Assembly (NCBI RefSeq): GCF_032854445.1 | Contig: NC_088295.1 | Location: 42,023,385-42,087,384, forward strand | Direction: 5' to 3' | Origin: Liolophura sinensis | Lineage: Eukaryota; Mollusca; Polyplacophora; Chitonida; Chitonidae | DNA length: 64,000 nt | The notes under the pieces: generated by a model | The model's database searches: none | Told to the model about the DNA's origin: nothing | What the model saw: the letters and a program-made list of their open reading frames with translations, nothing else | Made by a program: the position numbers and the translations under genes | Part shown: one piece after another, positions 20,001 to 28,583 of the stretch | How positions within the stretch are numbered: position 1 is the first letter of the stretch | How the letters are laid out: each line of letters opens with the position of its first letter

Positions 20001-22833
20001 ATGTTCGGCAGGTCTTTATCCTTAAATCTGAGGCATATCTTGCTGGCCACTGTTTCTTTACCTATTTACTTATTGATTTAATTTGACTACTGTTTAATGT
20101 CATACTCCCAAAATGTTCCCTCATAAGACAGTGGTCACTTTTAGAAGTAGAGGCAAGTTAGTGATGAATGTTCCACATGTTATGCACAGATGCACACCAT
20201 ATTGGTGGGAAACCAATTGAAAACCCTTGATTAACTGGGCTTTAATTTAACAACTGCTGACTTTGTCAACAGCTTACTTCAAAAGCTTGTACACGTATGT
20301 CAACTGAAATTGACAAGTCAGTATATCACCTCTCCGCCCCGCCCCCCCCCACCGCCAGCTTTGTCCAGTTACATAGTTGAAACACTGAGAGTCACGAAGA
20401 ACAGAACATTCTTGAATGAAAGGTTAGAAACAACTGAATACTGTAATTCTTCAAGGTTTTCATACGGTTGCATGATGTTTATTCAAGCATATTCCCAGTA
20501 CACTATTCTTAGGGCACTTTTCTTTGTAACCTGATAAAATTATACCTTTTATGAAGCCCTGAAACTTGTCAACCCAACCAATGTACTTTTATCTCCAAAA
20601 TCAAGTAATAAGGACAAATATATCACAATGAAGGTTGCTCTTTCATATTTGAAAATGTTGAGGAATTAGGGTCGTCAACACATATTGTCACAATTACACC
20701 ATCTGCCTGGTATTTCAGCAGCACACAAGAAAATTTATTCTATTGTTATTAAGAGGCTATACCACAGATTTTTGGCAAAAAATCCATATTCGCTAATCAC
20801 ATCTAAATTTGTCTATTTACTAACAATAGCTCAAATTATTGCCTATCAGAAAATATCGTATACTATTTATGAAAAACTACTTGCATTATTAATTTTTATG
20901 AAATTTTTTACCTATTTTGAAAGGTAACATGTGAGAAGACAAGCCTGATATTTGGTGACAACTTTTTTCAAAAAAATCTCTATTTTAGCTCTTACAACTT
21001 CGGAACTGTTTAAAAGTTCCAAATTTTCTTGTTCAAAACAGAGCCTGGATCTTTTTCTCTGTGACTTTAGGTTAAAGAACATTCCATTCTCGAGAAGTCA
21101 CATTTACCTGACCAAATGAGCCGACAACATTTCCTGAGGAGATCTCTAACGCCTGAACTTTGTTACCACATCTACAGAATAAAGTGCTTCCATCTTGTGC
21201 TATCTGAAAATATCAGAAACAAAATCTCACAAAACCAAAAATTGTGTGAAGTAGAGAAACATCGAGTGCTTGTTCACTCTGCAGAGTGTTCCTCACCCAT
21301 TCAGTGAATAAGACCAGTCAGTATTTCGGGAGCATCATAAGCTCACAAAGGTTTAGGTGAGATAACGTGAGGGATTTTACAAACTAACATGGCTAATTTA
21401 CCTCCTTGATGACTGGTAAAACCATAGCCCGAATTTTCTGACTAAAACCTGCAGTAGGTATCGTGGTAAGCCTGACGACATGCTCCATTTCTAGTCATAA
21501 GTCTTTCCATTTATAACCCTTAAGTATTTCAGTGTTTATGAAGTCAGACTCATGCTTGGAAAACAGTCTGTGCACACACAACATCAGATAGAAATTGAGC
21601 ATGTACGGAGAATAGGTATCGAACATTTCATTCGTCAAGAACTGTGAATGACGAGTGAATTACTGTAAATGCTTGAATGTAGTTGAAACAAGATGATAAG
21701 GTGAGTAATTTAGCGTTGGCAACGTCGTTTGGAAGCTTAATAATTTTAAATGGAGTGACCAGCTCAGTAAGGTAGTACATTTAACTGGTAAATCTGGAGT
21801 CGGTTTCATTCTTGGAGCAACTAGCCAAGGATCTTGGGCTGTGATCTTTTAATATGGGGTTAGGCGTAGATCACAGGTTTGGCGTAGACTTATGCTCACA
21901 TTCCGTGTCGACATCGTGACCTAATAAATCAGGCTGATTCTCGACACGCATGCGTGATTGACCTTTCACCACCCCTCCATGTTTTGATCAGCTGGCTGTT
22001 AGTTCTGACCGTCAGAAAGCCATGTTATTGCAGAGGCGCGAATTTGCTATTGTCTGAAGGCTATCAAGCAGAATGACAGACCCCACAATTTGTGTGAAAT
22101 GTCAAATTAAGTGCATTAAAAAAGGGGGTTGTCTTATTCTACCATTCTAACTTCCACGGAATGGTCAACCGCTGCTATGCATGGGCGCCTCGCTGACCCA
22201 GATTTTAGGAACATGGCAGCACGTGACGACCTGCTAAATACAAGTTTACTTTTGACATCTGCTAAGATTTACAGGAGAATGGTGGTGTAAAGGCAAGCTG
22301 AGATTATGGTAGAATGTGTATAAATATTTTAGCTTTTCAGAATTGACGTGCTATGCGTATTCTGGACGAATCTAACGCGCATGCATCAGAACTGAACGAG
22401 GGATGTAGCTCATTGTAAGCATTATACCCAAATTGGGCCCAAATAGCTCTCGAGCTAAGGGTGGCCAGCGGTCCCCGCGTTTCAATATATATAAGCGACC
22501 CTTAGGCCGCGGTCTCGGGCTATGGAGCAGTGTACTTTAAGATCATGACACCGTGTCAAGGCAGAACTATTTAAAACACTTTTACACATTACCTGTACAC
22601 GTCCACCTGTGAAAAACGCCTCGTGTTTTGCTTGAACCGCAAAGCTGAAAAGTAAAACTGAAAACGTTAAAACAAGCAAATAATCACGCAAAATCCAGGG
22701 AGTCTATGTCACCGTATTGGCGGAGGGCCAATTTTCGTTTTGCGGATTTAACTTCTTGTACCAATAATCAATTTTTGTTACGTTAACGTAGTAATATTTA
22801 TGCATACTTTGTTTTTAGGGAAGTTGACATCAT
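1424..22833 (-). CDS. TBL3: TBL3 / UTP13, WD40 protein of the U3 small-subunit processome (24 coding exons)
   Basis: Subunit of the UTP-B part of the SSU processome, acting in the nucleolus on 18S pre-rRNA. Exons in coding order: 22808-22833, 22593-22644, 21108-21203, 19873-19920, 19307-19384, 18332-18480, 16945-17115, 15803-15878, 14948-15044, 14211-14416, 12662-12862, 11807-11913, 9581-9782, 8961-9050, 8445-8513, 7794-7863, 7322-7478, 7066-7124, 6334-6437, 5777-5848, 4091-4249, 3783-3873, 2990-3161, 1424-1780. All junctions are GT-AG and in phase except within 7794-7863, where one base is missing. With that base the CDS is 2910 nt, 969 residues. WD blades are visible, e.g. VTGSSDSTIKVWDIV, YSGGEDNKIRVWDLS, ASTSGDGTIKIWAL and SGSDGLVKLWTIKNNE. 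A Utp13 C-terminal helical domain follows (WNTNSRHCH, EYTWQNMR). About 175 further residues end in a Lys/Arg-rich tail, longer than human TBL3 (about 808 residues). The start was chosen because exons 1-2 join to LKTNFAV...FFTGG, matching the vertebrate N-terminus. Confidence 0.93.
1915..1931. repeat. Short (TA)n microsatellite
   Basis: A TA dinucleotide run in the intron just upstream of the last TBL3 exon. Confidence 0.8.
2024..2214 (+). repeat. tRNA-derived SINE (family A), 5'-truncated
   Basis: Family A copies have a tRNA-like head (TGGCTCAGTTGG A-box; GTGAGTTCAAGTCC B-box), a central body and a tail reading GGCGTAAAACACCAATCAAA then (AAAT)n. This copy keeps the B-box part of the head, the body and the tail, on the plus strand inside the last TBL3 intron. 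Confidence 0.85.
2990..3161 (-). CDS. TBL3: TBL3 coding exon 23, start of the C-terminal extension
   Basis: Follows the Utp13 domain exon in correct phase. It encodes about 57 residues: a Ser/Gly/Thr-rich linker and then a charged helix (LARLIRDRVEELGNK). Vertebrate TBL3, as I remember it, ends near the preceding exon, so this is a lineage extension. The donor is AAG|GTAGGG, and the next exon (1424-1780) begins in phase 0. Confidence 0.75.
3191..3252 (-). repeat. SINE family A tail fragment
   Basis: Begins TTGATTGGTGTTTTAAGCC on the plus strand and continues through the GAATATTTCACTT block, then decays. It lies about 30 bp upstream of the acceptor of the TBL3 exon at 2990-3161. Confidence 0.8.
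3652..3740 (-). repeat. SINE family A partial copy
   Basis: The tail and body (TTGATTGGTGTTTTATGCC to GGGAGGAAACCCGGC) lie about 40 bp from the donor of TBL3 exon 3783-3873; the head is lost. Confidence 0.8.
5624..5705. mobile_element. Short palindromic MITE-like element, copy 1
   Basis: The left arm ACAGTGAACGATGAATACC and right arm GGTATTCAACCTTCACTGT form a terminal inverted repeat of about 25 bp with two mismatches around a 30-bp centre. A related element sits at 39711-39834. Confidence 0.6.
5991..6038. repeat. Tandem array of the octamer ATGCTAAT
   Basis: Five ATGCTAAT copies spaced mostly 11 bp apart, in a TBL3 intron. The octamer resembles POU/Oct binding sites (ATGCAAAT type), but a plain 11-bp microsatellite explains it equally well. 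Confidence 0.75.
6601..6667 (-). repeat. Dispersed repeat (family C), short copy
   Basis: The minus strand here closely matches 26948-27011: both contain GCACTAGATAAAA, then a GCGGTGGAAAT block, CCTGCAACAA and GAGGCAC...ACATGCACT. This marks a second interspersed family, seen twice in the window. Confidence 0.7.
6820..6875 (-). repeat. tRNA-like pseudogene or SINE head fragment
   Basis: On the minus strand it begins GACCCTAATAGCTCAGTTAG, with an A-box of the TRGCTCAG type, and ends in CCAGGGTC, which pairs with the start as an acceptor stem. At about 56 nt it is too short for a tRNA because the T-arm is collapsed. Hence it is read as a tRNA-derived relic, not a working gene. Confidence 0.5.
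7794..7863 (-). CDS. TBL3: TBL3 coding exon 16 carrying a 1-base frameshift
   Basis: The exon has a good acceptor and donor and begins TFEGHDSSVLKV, a WD blade. After a run of five A on the plus strand (7821-7825; T on the coding strand) the frame changes. A sixth base would restore the conserved pattern SRGxQLLS and give the length needed to join the next exon (7322-7478) in phase. Either the assembly lost a homopolymer base or this allele is broken. Since the other 23 exons are intact, a sequencing error is more likely. Confidence 0.85.
8004..8079. repeat. Long (AT)n microsatellite
   Basis: About 75 bp of nearly pure AT with one CAT interruption, in the TBL3 intron between exons 7794-7863 and 8445-8513. 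It creates spurious Tyr-Ile open frames on both strands. Confidence 0.95.
9783..11806. other. Long TBL3 intron without recognised genes
   Basis: A 2.0-kb intron between TBL3 exons 11807-11913 and 9581-9782. It holds a poly(A)/poly(T) run near 10300-10327 and anonymous AT-rich sequence. I looked for C/D snoRNA boxes, since such host genes often carry them, and saw no convincing pair. Confidence 0.6.
12214..12465 (-). repeat. SINE family A, full-length diverged copy
   Basis: Runs from the tail (CATTGGCGTTCTACACC) through the body to a tRNA-like head ending GGCCTTGGAGGCC on the plus strand. It abuts the next copy, which points the other way, so the pair forms a large inverted repeat. Confidence 0.8.
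12466..12660 (+). repeat. SINE family A copy whose tail touches a TBL3 splice donor
   Basis: Starts at the B-box (GAGTTCAAGTCC), continues through the body and ends in an AAAC/AAAT tail at 12660. The TBL3 exon 12662-12862 donor (AAG|GTTTGT on the minus strand) straddles this junction: the T of GT and the following intron bases belong to the SINE tail. Confidence 0.8.
15157..15236 (+). repeat. SINE family A 3' fragment
   Basis: Retains the ATAATGTTGGCCGCCATC block and the ACACCAACCAAATAAAC tail, upstream of the TBL3 exon at 14948-15044. Confidence 0.7.
15263..15361. mobile_element. Palindromic MITE-like element
   Basis: The left arm TTACATGGTTACTCAGTGAT is repeated inverted at the right end (ATCACTGAGTAACCATGTAA). 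The arms extend about 37 bp with few mismatches around a short loop, so the element could fold into a near-complete hairpin. It lies in a TBL3 intron. Confidence 0.65.
16595..16620. repeat. 26-bp AT-rich palindrome
   Basis: TCAGATTATT and its reverse complement AATAATCTGA flank a six-base centre. It is intronic, with no evident role. Confidence 0.7.
17410..17656 (-). repeat. SINE family A, full-length copy
   Basis: Has the (TTTA)n tail, TTGATTGGTGTTTTGCGCC, body and complete tRNA-like head ending GCCACGGAGGCCCCCC on the plus strand. It is one of the best copies for reading the head: an A-box of the GTGGCTCAGTTGGTTAGCGC type and a B-box GTGAGTTCAAGTCC. Confidence 0.9.
17797..17906 (-). repeat. 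SINE family A, decayed copy
   Basis: TTATTTGAATCTTGTTTAAT, CAAGAATTTTCACTTACA and GGAAACCAGAGTGCCC match the family order with many changes. Confidence 0.5.
18071..18245 (-). repeat. Second tRNA-derived repeat family (family B), copy 1
   Basis: Shares CACCAGACATGACACCC, CCTGTTTCCTTGCT and AACAACAAGTACCATTTTT in order with 45636-45811. The tRNA-like end is decayed in this copy. Confidence 0.65.
18584..18806 (-). repeat. SINE family A copy
   Basis: TTGATTGGTGTTTTAAGCCG through the body to the CTGGGTCATTACGCTG block of the head. The last part of the head is missing. Confidence 0.88.
20058..20215 (-). repeat. Probable ancient SINE family A relic
   Basis: Only the block order (TTATTGATTTAATTTGACTA, TTTAATGTCATACTC, then AGACAGTGGTCAC) recalls the tail and body of the family. 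Confidence 0.3.
21204..22592. other. TBL3 second intron
   Basis: A 1.4-kb intron between exon 22593-22644 and exon 21108-21203. A short open stretch at 21402-21488 with an ATG and GT donor mimics a first exon but was rejected. No RNA gene or repeat was recognised. Confidence 0.6.
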
Positions 22834-22914
22834 GAACGTATGAGCTTGCAACCGATTCCTTGGATCATTTCAACGATTTTCTGTATTTTTTCCACAACGT
22901 CGAGCAGACAGAGA

Positions 22915-22935
22915 GCAACTTCCGGCACGTGGGTT
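22915..22935. promoter_or_regulatory. E-box (CACGTG) and ETS-like site in the TBL3 upstream region
   Basis: The sequence has CTTCCGG next to CACGTG (22926-22931), about 90 bp upstream of the TBL3 ATG and about 390 bp upstream of the divergent ORF at 23317. CACGTG is the Myc/Max-type E-box, known to sit near many ribosome-biogenesis genes in animals. ETS sites are common in TATA-less promoters, and no TATA box is seen nearby. A role here is inference. Confidence 0.4.
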
Positions 22936-23316
22936 TAGCTTCGCAGTTAAAATTACAATCGCACGATGATTGGTCAAAATAATACAGCTTCCCTGCAGTC
23001 TGTGGCAACAGTACTTGTCAGCGTACATCCACAAGAGCACCCGATGTACTTCATCCGGCAGAACGAACATCCATTCGTACCATATATCATATGTCTCCTC
23101 AGACGGTAGTTCCTAAATGTTCCGCCACAACCGAATTTACGAGGAAAACAAGATTTACCAAGTTTTGCGAAACTGGGCCGGGCTTGGCAACCCTGATTTT
23201 CTGGTGTTTTATTTACATAAAAGTAATGCTGTCGCATTTTAAATCATGATTAAAGGATAAGTGTCTAGATTTGGCTACTTGTCCTAAACATAAAAATTAT
23301 AACCTGTGTAACCAGT

Positions 23317-23697
23317 ATGTTACCGGGAGGGCCTCTGACAAACGCAATTATGTCTTTGAATCCACCACGAAAGAATACATATACTACCCTAATCGATCTC
23401 CAGCCTGCCGCCCCGTACGGTTCAGCGTGTGACGTCATAGACGACCAACCTAAGTCTAGCTGGCCAATAAATCCTAGTAATTCGTATCAAAACGATGTCA
23501 TTTTCGAGATAGATTCCAGCTATACAGAAGCAAATTTACTGCCGTATCAATATGATCTCATAGTGGACGACGTTGAAGTTCCGATTTATGACACTGATAT
23601 CTCTGGTCAGATTTCAGATTCCAAGATTTCAGACGCTGAATTTGATCTTCGTCTAGGCATTTCAAACCGCACTGGTAATACGGACTGGAAGCTATAA
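23317..23697 (+). CDS. Possible single-exon gene divergent from TBL3, unknown function
   Basis: A 126-residue frame from ATG 23317 to TAA 23697, about 480 bp from the TBL3 start and divergent to it. The protein is acidic, rich in Asp, Ser, Tyr and Ile, without Cys, signal peptide or membrane segment; the basic residues are mostly near the N-terminus. I do not recognise it. Length in AT-rich DNA and a position at a likely bidirectional promoter favour a real gene. Against it are the lack of any family match and a CAG just before the ATG that could be a splice acceptor, making this one exon of something larger. AATAAA occurs at about 24509. Confidence 0.35.
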   Translation: MLPGGPLTNAIMSLNPPRKNTYTTLIDLQPAAPYGSACDVIDDQPKSSWPINPSNSYQNDVIFEIDSSYTEANLLPYQYDLIVDDVEVPIYDTDISGQISDSKISDAEFDLRLGISNRTGNTDWKL

Positions 23698-25925
23698 TTT
23701 TAACATCTGTTACACCATGGAGATAGAACAGAACGTGGCAATACTCGACCTGGTAACTCTTGACTGACCTGCCCACCACATGTTGGTCTATTGTGATATG
23801 AAAAGGCTTCATACAGTCTTGTCCCGCTTTGTCCCCTGTACGTTACCGACGATCAACTAGACTCGCCCAGAAAGAGGCTTTCTCCACAGAACCCATAAAT
23901 TGCCTCCGTGTAGCAGTTTTCAATGTACGTACATCGTAACAAGCTGGTCACCAACGGTTTTATATTGCATATAAAATGACCTATGAGCACATGTCTGATT
24001 GACAGCTTTACTAGACTTGGTTAGGTTGTTACAGTCATCTGAAAAAGACCGTACTCTAAAACGATTTTCCGTAATTTGAAATACTTTCCGATCAATTGAG
24101 AAAAAAATTCGTGTGAAAGTAGATATCAAATTATTGACTGCTTAAGTGAACTTGAGGACGGAAACATATTCTTTTTTTGGAAGAGTTTTTGGAAGTAATG
24201 CAAGAGCTACTTCTGCAATATTTTTCTCTCAGTGTATGCGCACAAGAGCTCTGGGCTATCCGGCCTGAATACACAGAGTAATAGTCTACAGGCCTACACA
24301 TTGTGTAATGCCGTTCATATATTAAGGACGCGGTCTAACAAGTCACAACGTTGCTTTAAGGCAACTCCTCACGGCACGCAGTCGTGTTTAAAAACCTTTA
24401 CACTTGTTATTTCCGAGGTTTAAACTTATATGTACCTGTTGATAATAGAGGAAACGTAACTGTTGCATGCTTGGGTGGAGTGGTATATAATAGTGGTATA
24501 TGACCGTAATAAATATTAACCTAATAGACAGAATTTAAAATATTTGTGCCGGTCCAGAATTATCCCGCTTCCAGCATTACCCGGGCTGATCTCCCCTAGA
24601 CCTAATGAAAACATTAAGGATTTGTGGTGAAAGGGGTGCTATGCGGAAAAATCCAGCCAAGGCAAAACATCAGCGTGACACACTGAATTTCTGACAACTT
24701 GACATTCGCAATGATGTTATCGGGATCCATCCGACTTCTACTTGCGATCGATGCCCATTTATCTCAGTGTTGAATATACAAATCGATCACAATAAATAAA
24801 ATAATGACCAGTGCCTCGACTTTGTTCCAAACCGAACTAGATAAACCGGTAGGAAAGCATCGACCACAAACAAACATGTAAATTATAAGATTTACCGAAT
24901 CGTATACAATAAGCTGATAAATCCATTATATTCAGTAGCTGTTGATCAATATTAATAACCATATAAACCATATAATTCCTGGAGATTTTGTTCCTTATTG
25001 CATAGAGGTCATAAAACGCTAATTAAAGAACCATGAACTACTCACAGGAGTTTCACAGAAACTTTAATATTACACATGTACGTGTACTTTCTACTTTGTT
25101 GGTGTGATTCCAAGATCAAGACGCCAGCAAGTTCTTTCTTTGTCTTGCTGGTCTGCTTATTCGTCAATATACAAAGGCTTCAATGTTCAAAACATTTATT
25201 TAATTTACTTGCAAAAAGTTGCCCCCGCGGTGTCGGAAACGTACACTGAACGCTTCGAAGCCTCATAATTGTGCCTCCTTCTATTCTACCTCAGTGGTTA
25301 CACTGTAGACCTACATTTCGTGTGTATATCAGATTTAATATTTACTATTCTTTCCTTAATCTATCCGTTCACAATAAATATTTTATTTCCCGCGTGGATT
25401 CACTTCAATAATGGGTTCGCGGGAATTAATTTTCGTGCATTTAATCAAGGCAATACAGAAAAAAAATTATTACAACTATTTAATTTTCCGAATTATGGCC
25501 GGAATTACTCAAGCACAATAAACAGGTAGGGTATTATGAGGGCTGGCTTTAATCCTCTTTGGTTTCCTGCTGTGTCCCTAATCCAAGTTATCTGGATCAG
25601 ATATTAAAACAATCGGGATGGATTATCACAATGTAAGATTGCCTGCGCAGCTTCCCGGAGCAGCATTCAAAGAGATGTCACTTGTCTCCGCACCTTTGAT
25701 GAGTAATTTTAATCAAGAACCAGTATTTCAATCCCAGTCATCAATTCTTGATTAACTCAGTCAAGCAACATGATTAGTTTTGGATTATTTTCGGTTTTAA
25801 CCGTCCTCTGTAGCCGGTCAGAAACTGCTGGCATTGCCATAGTAGCTGTCAAACGGCCATTGTAGTATTGTACACATTTCACAATTAGTTAGAAGTTCAC
25901 TCATTGGTCCACAGGAGAGACACAG

Positions 25926-26217
25926 CCAATGGGATAACGTGTATCAAAGCGACATTCATTGGAAGCCATCACGCGGTTGTATCTACTTTTCTTTCACTTT
26001 ACGGGTATACACAGGATTTATTGAATTAATGACGAAGGAATTCCCGCTTTGTTTCAAACTCACCAAGCCCGATCACCAGGATTTATATATATACATATAT
26101 ATGTTTAAAGCCTGATTTTTTCCTCCGTGGTGTTAAAATTTAGCTGCCCAAAAGGATTATCTTATCCCAACCCCTGCCAGTCCGGCAAAGATTTGCCTGT
26201 GTTTGGTGGGTATAAAA
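25926..26217 (+). promoter_or_regulatory. Candidate orphan TATA promoter
   Basis: TATAAAA at 26211-26217 follows a CCAAT box (26926 minus 1000, i.e. 25926-25930) and an inverted CCAAT (ATTGG) nearby. No open frame or donor-bounded exon of note was found downstream, so the transcript, if any, is unknown. Chance occurrence in AT-rich DNA is quite possible. Confidence 0.25.
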
Positions 26218-26871
26218 CTCTTCCGTCTTGAGCCATGAATCCACGCTTTCCCGAGGGTATGGAAACTTGAAAAAACTAACACCAGGTTACGTCGACACCT
26301 TTTCACAACTGTATGCAGAACTGCAAACCATTTCGTTGAGGAATTCGATATGCTTGTTGTGACTTGTGTGACTTTTCAACACTGAACTAACTGGCGAAGC
26401 TCTGACAGCTCGCAAAGGTTGGATTTGTTTGACGTCACTCGACGGAAGCTACCGAGTGTTGGCAGAAAAAAAAGCAAAAACCCATCCTCTTTATCTAGAG
26501 ATTTTAATGCCATATTACTCAGATTACTGTTCTTTTTTCCAATATTTTTTAACATTCAGTTTATCAATATATAAAGGGGTAGCTAATTATAAATTAATAG
26601 CATATCTGGACACTAATCCTTAAATATACCGGCACTGTTATTAAGCCGCTTAATTCCTCCAGCCTTAACATTGCCGTTTGATAAAGCGATTATGTCACGT
26701 TTATGCCTTTTTTTTATACGTCGGAAGGTCGTGAGTTTCATTTCAAGGGCTGGATCTGCTCTTGGTTTCCTCATAGCTATGAAATATTCTTTCGTACGTA
26801 GGCTTTTTAAGATCTTAAAAGAGGAAGTTGTAACTTCCTCGCTTGGCGTTCAGCATGGAGGGGACCGTGCA

Positions 26872-27015
26872 ACAACTGGTTGACCCGTATCAGTATACTA
26901 GCTCGGGCGGGGCCACTTATTTGCCTTTGGTAAGGCATCTCAGTGAAGCAGCACTAGATAAAAAAGCGGTGGAAATCCGTCCTGCAACAATGAGGCACAT
27001 TACATGCACTCTAAA
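26872..27015 (+). repeat. Dispersed repeat (family C), longer copy
   Basis: Starts near AACTGGTTGACCCGTATCAG, contains TCAGTGAAGCAGCACTAGAT and ends in the block shared with 6601-6667. The layout (a 'CAGTGAAGCAGCACTA' core after a GC-rich piece) resembles repeats I associate with mollusc genomes; no family name can be given. Confidence 0.6.
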
Positions 27016-27554
27016 CAATTGAGTGAAAAACTGTTAAGTACGACCTTAACCCCCAAGCATTCACTCAATATCACTCAATAGATATATAAACGTACAATGT
27101 CCACCGAATTTATACGACGATCTTTCACATGATCGCTGCCAGGACACTATCGTTTTGATAATCTTTTATATCACTTGAGATCTGCAAACCCTTCAATCAA
27201 ATCAACAATACCAATGCAGTTATTCCTTGGAAATGGCTTTATTACACGTAACAACCATTTTTAGGAAACGTATAAACACATAGCCTCACCTGCAGACACA
27301 AAGCACTTTTAACAATAATCAACAAACTTATATACATGTATATCGCAGGGATAAAACAGAAAAATCTGTCGTTTTCACATGGTATCACTTTGCATGTATA
27401 CAATATCCATTTTTAGTTCTGAACATATGTGGGAACGAAATTCTTGTTGCAAGACTATATATAAATCGTAAAACTTTCACATAAGTGTTTCTACATCGTC
27501 TTATATACAACTTTAGGACCAACTTGTTTGAGAAGTTGGGATTAAAGTACGCTG

Positions 27555-27741
27555 AACAAGGCATTCCTATGAATATAGGCCTACAACTTCTTGGTTTATT
27601 AACACGACGTTTCGATCTAGTTACTAACATGGTTATCAACTGAATCATTCACTTGATAACCATGTTAGTAACTACATCGTTATCAAATGAATCATTCACT
27701 TAATAAACCAAGAAGTTGTATATCCATAAGAATGCCTTGTT
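27555..27741. mobile_element. Foldback (palindromic) element of 187 bp
   Basis: The outer arms AACAAGGCATTC and GAATGCCTTGTT continue into matching CTACAACTTCTTGGTTTATT / AATAAACCAAGAAGTTGTA. An inner pair GTTACTAACATGGTTATCAA / TTGATAACCATGTTAGTAAC forms a second hairpin. No open frame is inside. This is the architecture of a non-autonomous DNA element. Confidence 0.7.
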
Positions 27742-27798
27742 AAGTGAACTTTAGGACCCACTAACACAAAACTTACTTGGCCCGTGTGATATCTCTCA

Positions 27799-27943
27799 AA
27801 AAACGACTGTATAGCACAGGTGTACACAACTGTCCCAGTAAACAAAACTGAACATCTACACTATTGTGCACTAGAGGCACACCGGTGTGTACTACCAATA
27901 CACATTCTGTACTGGAGTTGTACCTGTGGTACACAGTCGTTTC
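27799..27943. mobile_element. Second foldback element beside the first
   Basis: The left arm AAACGACTGTATAGCACAGG and the right arm CCTGTGGTACACAGTCGTTT are imperfect inverted repeats of about 40 bp, ending within TGTCCCAGT / ACTGG. It starts about 60 bp after the preceding foldback element. Confidence 0.55.
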
Positions 27944-28250
27944 ACAGAAAGTATCTTTTATAGCTATGGCATCAAATCTTTAACAGCAAAGAAAACACTA
28001 ACATGAAACCCATTAGAAATAGTCCACTGAAATAGCTGGATTTATTTTTTATAGAATTTTTTCAACCCAGAAAAATGCATTTAGATGTTTGGATTTTATG
28101 GATACCTTATCTGATCATATTGGGACACATCAGGTTTTTGGCCACTTAGCACACATACATCGCTTAGTTTCATCGTTTTTATTGCATATACATGCAGATA
28201 GATGAATGCACTTGCCGAATGGGCATTGAAAAGAACTATTTCAAGGAAAA

Positions 28251-28282
28251 ATATCATGGATGTGACGTCACTCCATGATATC
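28251..28282. repeat. Hairpin with a CRE palindrome (TGACGTCA) at its centre
   Basis: ATATCATGGA and TCCATGATAT flank TGACGTCA (28263-28270). The octamer is the CREB/ATF consensus; no promoter is obvious nearby. Confidence 0.6.
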
Positions 28283-28536
28283 CTTTGGTTTAACAGACCA
28301 CCTTAGATTCTGATGTTTAAAAACCATTCTACTAGGTTGTAAAAATTCTAAAGAAATAAATCGAACTATTTTCATGTACACTGTTTAATTGTGTTTCACC
28401 TGATATGCACTTCATTTTAGTGTTTTCTTTGCCTTTAAGACGAGTACGCGTCTACACAAACTCAAACCTCTACATCACTTAACTTTACCCTGCTTCACTT
28501 TGGCGTTTTTGGAAGCCTGATCACAGAATTACACAC

Positions 28537-28539
<3 letters not shown>

Positions 28540-28581
<42 letters not shown>
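28540..28581. repeat. (TA)n microsatellite
   Basis: About 42 bp of uninterrupted TA after a short ACACACACA run. Confidence 0.95.

Positions 28582-28583
<2 letters not shown>

Noticed and set aside
21402-21488. Apparent TBL3 first exon with ATG and GT donor in phase with the next exon
   Set aside because: The encoded 29 residues lack the conserved FYxGG-type motif, whereas exons 22808-22833 and 22593-22644 supply it in correct phase.
22482-22691. Minus-strand frame resembling a short secreted peptide
   Set aside because: It has no ATG (it starts at TTG) and consists of a TBL3 intron end, TBL3 exon 2 and downstream intron. The hydrophobic stretch is a polypyrimidine tract read as protein.
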